A stretch of 64,000 bases of DNA, taken from contig NC_071389.1 in assembly GCF_022682495.2 (NCBI RefSeq), forward strand, positions 99,737,951-99,801,950. Direction: 5' to 3'. A program made the translations under genes and the position numbers. This document shows, piece after piece, positions 58,338 to 64,000 of the stretch. This stretch comes from Desmodus rotundus (lineage: Eukaryota > Chordata > Mammalia > Chiroptera > Phyllostomidae). Under the pieces are notes generated by a model that had not been told where the DNA came from, did no database searches, and saw only the letters and a list, made by a program, of their open reading frames with translations. Position 1 is the first letter of the stretch, and each line of letters starts with the position of its first letter.

Positions 58338-59267
58338 ATGGGAAGACAAAGAAACAATCCCCAAATGAAAGCAAAGGAGGAAAACTCAGAAAGAATGCTA
58401 ACTAAAAAAGAGACAAGTCAACTAACAGATACTGAGTCCAAATCAATGGTTATCAGGAAGCTCACTGAGCTCTCTGAGCTCAAAGAGAACTACCAGAAAC
58501 TACAGGGAAACCACAATGAACTCACTGCAAACTATACCAACATGAAAAAGGAAATAGAAACTATCAACAAGGGCCAAGAGGAAATGAAGAATACGATTTC
58601 TGAATTGAAGACCACAGTAGAAGGAATGAAAAGCAGACTTGATGAAGAAGAGCATTGGATCAGTGCCTGGAGGAAAAGTAGAAAAAACACCCAGAAAGGG
58701 CAAGAAAAGGAAAACAGGCTCAGAAAGAATTCAGGGGGATTAAGGGAAATGCAGGACAACATGAAACATAACAATATCCATATAATTGGAATATCAGAAA
58801 GAGAAGAAGAAGAGCAAGGGAGAGAAAGCCTGTTTGAAAAAGCAATGATGGAAAATATCCCTAATCTGATGAGAGAAAAAGTCACCCAAATCCAGGAAAC
58901 ACAGAGAGTCCCAAGCAAGAGGAACGCAAAGAGGCCCACTGCAAGACACATCATAATTAAAATGGAAAAATTCCAAGACAAAGAGAGGATCTTAAAGGCA
59001 GCAAGGGAGAAACAGGAAGTAACATCCAAGGGAGCCCCAATAAGGATAGCAACTGATTTCTCAATGGAAACGCTCCAAGCCAGAAGAGAATGGCAAAAAA
59101 TGTTCCAAGTAATGAGAACCAGAGGCCTGCAACCAAGACTTCTTTACCCAGCCAGGCTCTCAATCAAGATAGAAGGCCAAATAAAGAGTTTCCCAGACAA
59201 AAGAAATCTAAAAGAATACACTTCCACCAAACCAGCTCTACCAGAGATGCTAAGGGGCCTGCTTTAA
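58338..59267 (+). CDS. L1-H ORF1p, intact reading frame
   Basis: A 309-residue open frame from MGRQRNNPQMKAKEENSERM to LPEMLRGLL, the normal length for this L1 lineage. The order is an N-terminal basic/charged region, a coiled coil (about residues 45-130) for trimer formation, an RRM-like domain (NIHIIGISEREEEEQG, about 145-230) and the C-terminal domain (ETLQARREWQKMFQVMRTRG, then LLYPARLSIKIEGQIKSF). Around residues 98-128 the sequence (HWISAWRKSRKNTQKG, LRKNSGGLREMQ) differs from the other copies over a stretch because of compensating small indels, which could disturb the coiled coil. L1 ORF1p binds L1 RNA in the cytoplasm and acts as a chaperone (family knowledge). Confidence 0.82.
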   Translation: MGRQRNNPQMKAKEENSERMLTKKETSQLTDTESKSMVIRKLTELSELKENYQKLQGNHNELTANYTNMKKEIETINKGQEEMKNTISELKTTVEGMKSRLDEEEHWISAWRKSRKNTQKGQEKENRLRKNSGGLREMQDNMKHNNIHIIGISEREEEEQGRESLFEKAMMENIPNLMREKVTQIQETQRVPSKRNAKRPTARHIIIKMEKFQDKERILKAAREKQEVTSKGAPIRIATDFSMETLQARREWQKMFQVMRTRGLQPRLLYPARLSIKIEGQIKSFPDKRNLKEYTSTKPALPEMLRGLL

Positions 59268-59313
59268 GGAAAGGAAGGAAAAGAGAAAGAGAGAGGAACA
59301 CAGGTAGGAAAAA

Positions 59314-62300
59314 ATGGCAATGAATAACTGCCTATCGATAATAACCTTAAATGTAAATGGATTAAATGCTCCAATCAAAAGACATAGAATAGCTGAATGG
59401 ATAAGAAAAGATGGCCCACACATATGCTGCCTACAAGAGACCCATCTCAGGACAAAAGACTGAAAGTGAAGGGCTGGAAACAAATTTTCCAAGCAAATGG
59501 ACAGGAAAAAAAAGCAGGGGTGGCAATACTAATATCAGACAAAAGAGACTTCCAAAGAAGGGCCATAAAGAGAGACCCAGAAGGTCACTTCATAATATTC
59601 AAAGGAAGAATCCACCAAGAAGACATAAACGTTGTAAATATATATGCACCCAACATATGAGTACCCAAATACATAAAGAAAATCTTGGAGGATTTCAAGA
59701 AAGATATTGACAGCAACATAATTATAGTAGGGGACTTTAACACCCCACTATCAAAAAAGGACAGGTCTTCCAAACAAAATATCAAAAAGGATATTGTTTC
59801 ACTTAACAATACCCTAGAGGAAATGGACTTAACTGATATATATAGAGATTTTCATCCCAAAGAAGCAAAATACACATTATTTTCAAGTGTACATGGAACT
59901 TTTTCAAAGATAGACCGCATGATACGACACAAAGAAAGCTTGAACAAGTTCAAGAAAATTGAATTAATATCAAGCATTTTCTCTGACCACAAGGGACTGA
60001 AACTAGATACAAACCCCAAAGGACAAAACCCAAAACAATCAAAATCATGGAGACTGAATAGCATGGTATTAAACAATGAATGGGTCAAGAACGAGATTAG
60101 GGAAGAAATCAAAAACTTTCTGGGAACAAACGAAAATGAACTCACAACAACCCAAAACCTATGGGACACAGCAAAGGCAGTCCTGAGAGAGAAGTTCATA
60201 GCAATACAGGCCTACCTTAAAAAGATAGAAACATTTCAAGTAAACAACCTAACCCTACGCCTACAAGAACTCGAGGAACAACAACAAAGACAGCCCAGAG
60301 CAAGCAGAAGGAAGGAAATAACCAATACCAGAGCAGAACTAAATGACATAGAGACTAAAAGCACAATTCTAAGGATCAATGAATCCAGGATCTGGTTCTT
60401 TGAAATGATAAACAAAATCGACAAGCCTTAAAGTAGGCTCATCAAGAAAAACAGAGAGAGAGGATCCAAATAAACACAATTAGAAATGAAAGAGGAGAGT
60501 TTACAAATGATACCACAGAAATACAAAGGAGTGTAAGAAATTACTATGAAGAACTGTATGCCAAGAAATTTGAAAACCTAGATGAAATGGACACATTCCT
60601 AGAAATATATAATCTTCCAAAACTGAATGAAGAAGAAGCAGAAAACCTGAACAGACCAATAACAGCAGAGGAAATTGAAGTAGTCATCAAAAAACTCTCA
60701 ACACACAAAAGCCATGGACCAGATGGTTTCACAGGAGAATTCTACAAAGCATTTAAGGAAGAGCTAACCCCTATCCTTCACAGATTATTCCAAAAAATCC
60801 AAACTGATGGAAGACTCCCAAACTCTTTTTATGAAGCCAGCATCATCCTAATCCCAAAACCAGAAAAAAACACAACGAAGAAAGAAAACTTCAGGCCAAT
60901 ATATCTGATGAACATAGACGCTAAAATTCTCAAAAAAATACTGGCAATCAGCAACCCGCAATACATTAAAAACATCATCCACCATGACCAAGTGGTATTC
61001 AAACCAGGGATGCAAGGGTGGTACAATATTCACAAATCAATAAACATAATACATCACATAAACAATAGGAAAGACAAAAACTACTTGATCATATCAATAG
61101 ATGTGGAAAAAACATTTGATAAGGTACAAAACCCATTTATGATAAAAACAGTAAGCAAAGTAGGAGTAGAGGGAACATTCCTCAACATAATAAAGGCCGT
61201 ATATGAGAGACCTACAGCCAACATCATAGTCAATGGAAAAAACTTAGAGTTTTCCCACTAAGATCAGGAACAAGACAAGGATGGCCTCCCTCTCCACGTC
61301 TATTCAACATAGTACTGGAAGTCCTAGCCACAACAATCAGACAAGAAAAAGAAATAAAAGGCATACAAATTGGAAAGGAGGAAATGAAACTGTCACTGTT
61401 TTTGCAGATGACATGGTAGTGTACATGAAAACCCTATAGACTCCACAAAAAACTACTTGACCTAATACATGAATTTGGGAAAACAGCTGGATACAAAGTC
61501 AATACTCAGAAATCAAAGGCATTCCTGTACACCAACAACGAAACTGCAGAAACAGAAATCCGGGAAAAAAATCCCATTTGATATAGCAACAAGAAAAATA
61601 AAGTACCTAGAAATCAACCTAACCAAGGAGGTAAAAGAACTGTACTCAGAAAACTACACAACATTGAAGAAAGAAATTAAGGAAGACACAAACAAATGGA
61701 AGCATGTACCATGCTCATGGATTGGAAGAATTAACATCATCAAATCCCTATTAGAGTACCCATGGAATATTTCACAGATATAGAACAAACATTTCAGAAA
61801 TTTATATGGAAGAATACACGACCCCGAAGAGCTGCAGCAATTTTGAGAAAGAAGAACAAAGCAGGAGGGATCACAATACCTGATATCAAACTGTATTACA
61901 AGGCCACTGTAATCAAAACAGCCTGATACTGGCATAAAAACAGGCACATAGACCAATGGAACAGAACAGAGAGCCCAGAAATAAACTCAAGTCTATACGG
62001 TCAATGAGTATTTGACAAAGGAGGCAGGAGCATAAAATGGAGCAAAAACAGCCTCTTCAACAGATGGTGTTGGGAGAGCTGGACAGCTAACTGCAAAAAA
62101 ATGAAACTCGATCACCAACTTATGCCATACACAAAAATAAACTCAAGATGGATAAAAGACTTAAATAGAAGTTGTAACACCATAAAAGTCCTCAAGGAAA
62201 ACATTGGCAGGAAAATCTCAGACATTCCACGCAGCAACATCCTCACAGACATGTCCCCTAAAGCAAGGGACATAAAGGAAAGAATTAACAAATTGGACCT

Positions 62301-63088
62301 CATCAAAATAAAAAGCTTCTGCATGGCTAAAGAAAACAGCACGAAATTACAAAGAGAACCAACAGTATGGGAAAACATATTTGCCAATGATACCTCAGAC
62401 AAGGGCCTGATCTCCAAAATATATAAAGAACTCACATGACTGCACTCCAGGAAGACAAACAACCCAATTAAAAAATGGGCAAAGGACTTGAACAGACACT
62501 TATCCAAGGAAAACATACAGAGGGCCCAGAGACATATGAAAAGATGCTCAGCATCACTAGCCATCAGAGAGATGCAAATTAAAACCACAATGAGGTACCA
62601 TCTCACACTAGTCAGAGTGGCCAACATAAACAAATCCACAAACAAATGTTGGAGAGGATTCAGAGAAAAGGGAACCCTAGTACATTGTTGGTGGTAATGC
62701 AGACTGGTGAGGCCACTGTGGTAAAACAATATGGAATTTCCTCAGAAAATTAAAAATGGAACTGCCCTTTGATCCAGCAATTCCACTGCTGGGATTATAC
62801 CCTAAGAACCCTGAAACACCAATCCAAAAGAACTTGTGCACCCCAATGTTCATAGCAGCACAATTTATAATAGCTAAGTACTGGAAGCAACCTAAGTGCC
62901 CATCAGTAAATGAGTGGATCCAAAAACTATGGTATATATACACAATGGAATTCTACACAGCAGGGAGAAGGTAGGAGCTTATACCCTTTGCAACAGCATG
63001 GATGGAACTGGAGAGCATTATACTAAGTGAAATAAGCCAGGCGGTGATGGACAAATACCATATGATCTCACTTTTAACTGGAATATAA
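59314..63088 (+). pseudogene. L1-H ORF2p, heavily damaged, mosaic
   Basis: The start is ATG 59314, or 59320 (MNNCLSIITLNVNGLNAPIK). The endonuclease carries CCLQETHLRTKD followed by TGA, because of the 10-bp loss shared with L1-F (about 59455-59465). A TGA follows APNI (59658-59660), then VGDFNTPLSK and SKIDRMIRHK in the frame 59685-60431. That frame ends in TAA after NKIDKP, shared with L1-F. The RT starts at 60587 (motif [11 protein letters not shown]) and stops at 61261; motif C FADD is encoded at about 61402-61413, after two inserted T. A deletion near 61750 and the TGA at 61924-61926 are shared with L1-E. The C-terminal part is at 62101-63088, with one Cys-rich position lost ([14 protein letters not shown]). 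Confidence 0.9.
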
Positions 63089-63352
63089 TCAATAGAAGAA
63101 AAAAGCAAACAAAATACAACCAGAGACATTGAGGTTGGGAACAGTCTAGCAGTGGCCAGGGGGGAGTGGGGTGGGGATAGTGGGAAGAGGGGATTGCAGG
63201 AACTATTATAAAGGACACATGGACAAAATCGAGGGGTGTGGTGGAGGTGGGGGAGGGAGGTGGGGTCAGCTGGGGCGGGGTCGAGGGAAGGGGAGAAAAG
63301 GCATACAACTGTAATTGAATAAAAAAAAAAAAAGATCATCCAGCATGACAAG

Positions 63353-64000
63353 GTGGGATTCATCCCAGGGATGCAAGGATGGTACAATATTCGTAAATCA
63401 ATAAATATAATACATCACATCAATAACTGCAAAGACAAAAAGCACATGATCATATCAATAGATGTGGAAAAAGCATTTGATAAGATACAGCACCCATTTC
63501 TCATAAAAACACTCACTATGTTGAGGAAAGGGAGAATTCCTCAACATAGTGAAGGCCATATATGAGAGACCACCAGCCAACATCACACTCAATGGACAAA
63601 AGCTTAGAGCTTTCCCACTAAGATCAGGAACAAGACAAGGATGCCCTCTCTCACCACTCACCACTCCAGTATTCAACATAGTACTGGACGTCCTAGCCAC
63701 AGCAATCAGAGAAGAAAAAACAATAACAGGCATCTAAATTGGAAAGGAGGAAATGAAACTGTCACTGTTTGCAGATGATATGGTAGTGTACATGGAAAAT
63801 CCTATAGACTCCACCAAAAAACTCCTCGACCTAATAAATGAATTTGGCAAAACAGCTGGATACAAAGTCAATACTCAGAAATCAAAGGCATTCCTGTACA
63901 TCAACAATGAAATTGCAGAAACAGAAATCAGGAAACAAATCCCATTTGATATAGCAACAAGAAAAATAAAGTACCTAGGAATCAACCTAACCAAGATGGT
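63353..64000 (+). pseudogene. L1-I ORF2p fragment (reverse transcriptase)
   Basis: Translation gives [24 protein letters not shown] RT fingers, then [10 protein letters not shown] (motif A). After a disturbed stretch at 63513-63552 (a perfect hairpin) comes RQGCPLSPL (motif B), with a small duplication CCACTCACCACTCC near 63655, and then FADD within CACTGTTTGCAGATGATATG (about 63763-63782; motif C). The frame breaks at the hairpin, and a stop follows at about 63737. The N-terminal half of ORF2 is absent because of truncation; the C-terminus is outside the window. Confidence 0.85.
63513..63552. repeat. Perfect 16-bp inverted repeat with 8-nt loop
   Basis: TCACTATGTTGAGGAA (63513-63528) and TTCCTCAACATAGTGA (63537-63552) are exact reverse complements separated by AGGGAGAA. 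Only the right arm resembles the normal L1 sequence at this place (ATTCCTCAACATA). The left arm replaces normal L1 sequence. Confidence 0.95.

Larger units (their letters stand above)
56681..63330 (+). mobile_element. L1-H: full-length LINE-1
   Basis: Full plus-strand layout: 5' end GGAAGACGGCGGCGAGATAG, 5'UTR to 58337, an intact ORF1 (58338-59267), a broken ORF2 (59314-63088), a G-rich 3'UTR and an A13 tail ending about 63330. A further truncated L1 begins directly at the tail. The right TSD, if any, lies beyond the window. Confidence 0.93.
63331..64000 (+). mobile_element. L1-I: 5'-truncated LINE-1 at the A-tail of L1-H, runs off window
   Basis: It starts at GATCATCCAGCATGACAAGG in the RT domain of ORF2, directly after the L1-H A-run. 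The canonical sequence upstream of this point is also A-rich (CATCAAAAAGATCAT). It continues in L1 order to the window end (GTACCTAGGAATCAACCTAA). Confidence 0.9.

Overview
This window is mammalian, non-coding DNA built almost entirely from retrotransposons. I recognise no host protein-coding exon, tRNA, rRNA or CRISPR array. By eye, LINE-1 (L1) and L1-derived sequence covers roughly 70% of the 64 kb. Three tRNA-derived SINEs match the Ves family of bats. With a mariner deletion derivative, two mariner-type MITEs and apparently young L1 and HAL1 copies, they point to a bat, probably a microbat (inference; pteropodid fruit bats are known to have lost L1 activity).

Layout. 1-1.24 kb: 3' part of a HAL1 (half-L1, ORF1 only), plus strand. 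3.09-10.70 kb: full-length L1-B, minus strand, 14-bp target-site duplication (TSD), with a second L1 nested in its ORF1 (6.96-8.32 kb, 16-bp TSD). 11.84-15.64 kb: L1-C, minus, 5'-truncated, followed at 15.65-16.54 kb by an L1 whose 3' tail is joined directly to its 5'UTR. 16.5-23.6 kb: mostly older DNA with two Ves SINEs, a 677-bp mariner, a MITE inside an ancient L1M and a 5'-inverted L1. 23.6-30.4 kb: L1-E, plus, followed by a truncated L1 at its A-tail. 31.3-37.2 kb: mainly unique sequence with an LTR-like repeat and an older L1. 37.56-39.42 kb: complete HAL1 with TSD and an open ORF1. 40.9-42.9 kb: third HAL1, minus. 43.99-50.76 kb: full-length L1-F, minus. 50.9-56.5 kb: short L1 tails, a MITE, a Ves SINE, and a solo LTR with a perfect 6-bp TSD inside an ancient L1. 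56.68-63.33 kb: full-length L1-H, plus, with intact ORF1, followed at its A-tail by a truncated L1 (L1-I) that runs off the window.

How the parts work together. L1 ORF1p is an RNA-binding chaperone and ORF2p an endonuclease/reverse transcriptase. HAL1 and Ves encode no reverse transcriptase and depend on L1 in trans. No L1 here keeps an intact ORF2. L1-F and L1-H share three inactivating ORF2 lesions, and L1-E and L1-H share a near-identical 346-bp tract with another deletion and a nonsense codon. This suggests copying of ORF2-dead L1s in trans and/or gene conversion. Other items of interest are an in-frame ORF1-ORF2 C-terminal chimera of 513 codons, a perfect 16-bp hairpin apparently made by template switching, and several informative insertion junctions. 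All family names are by recognition; no database search was run.
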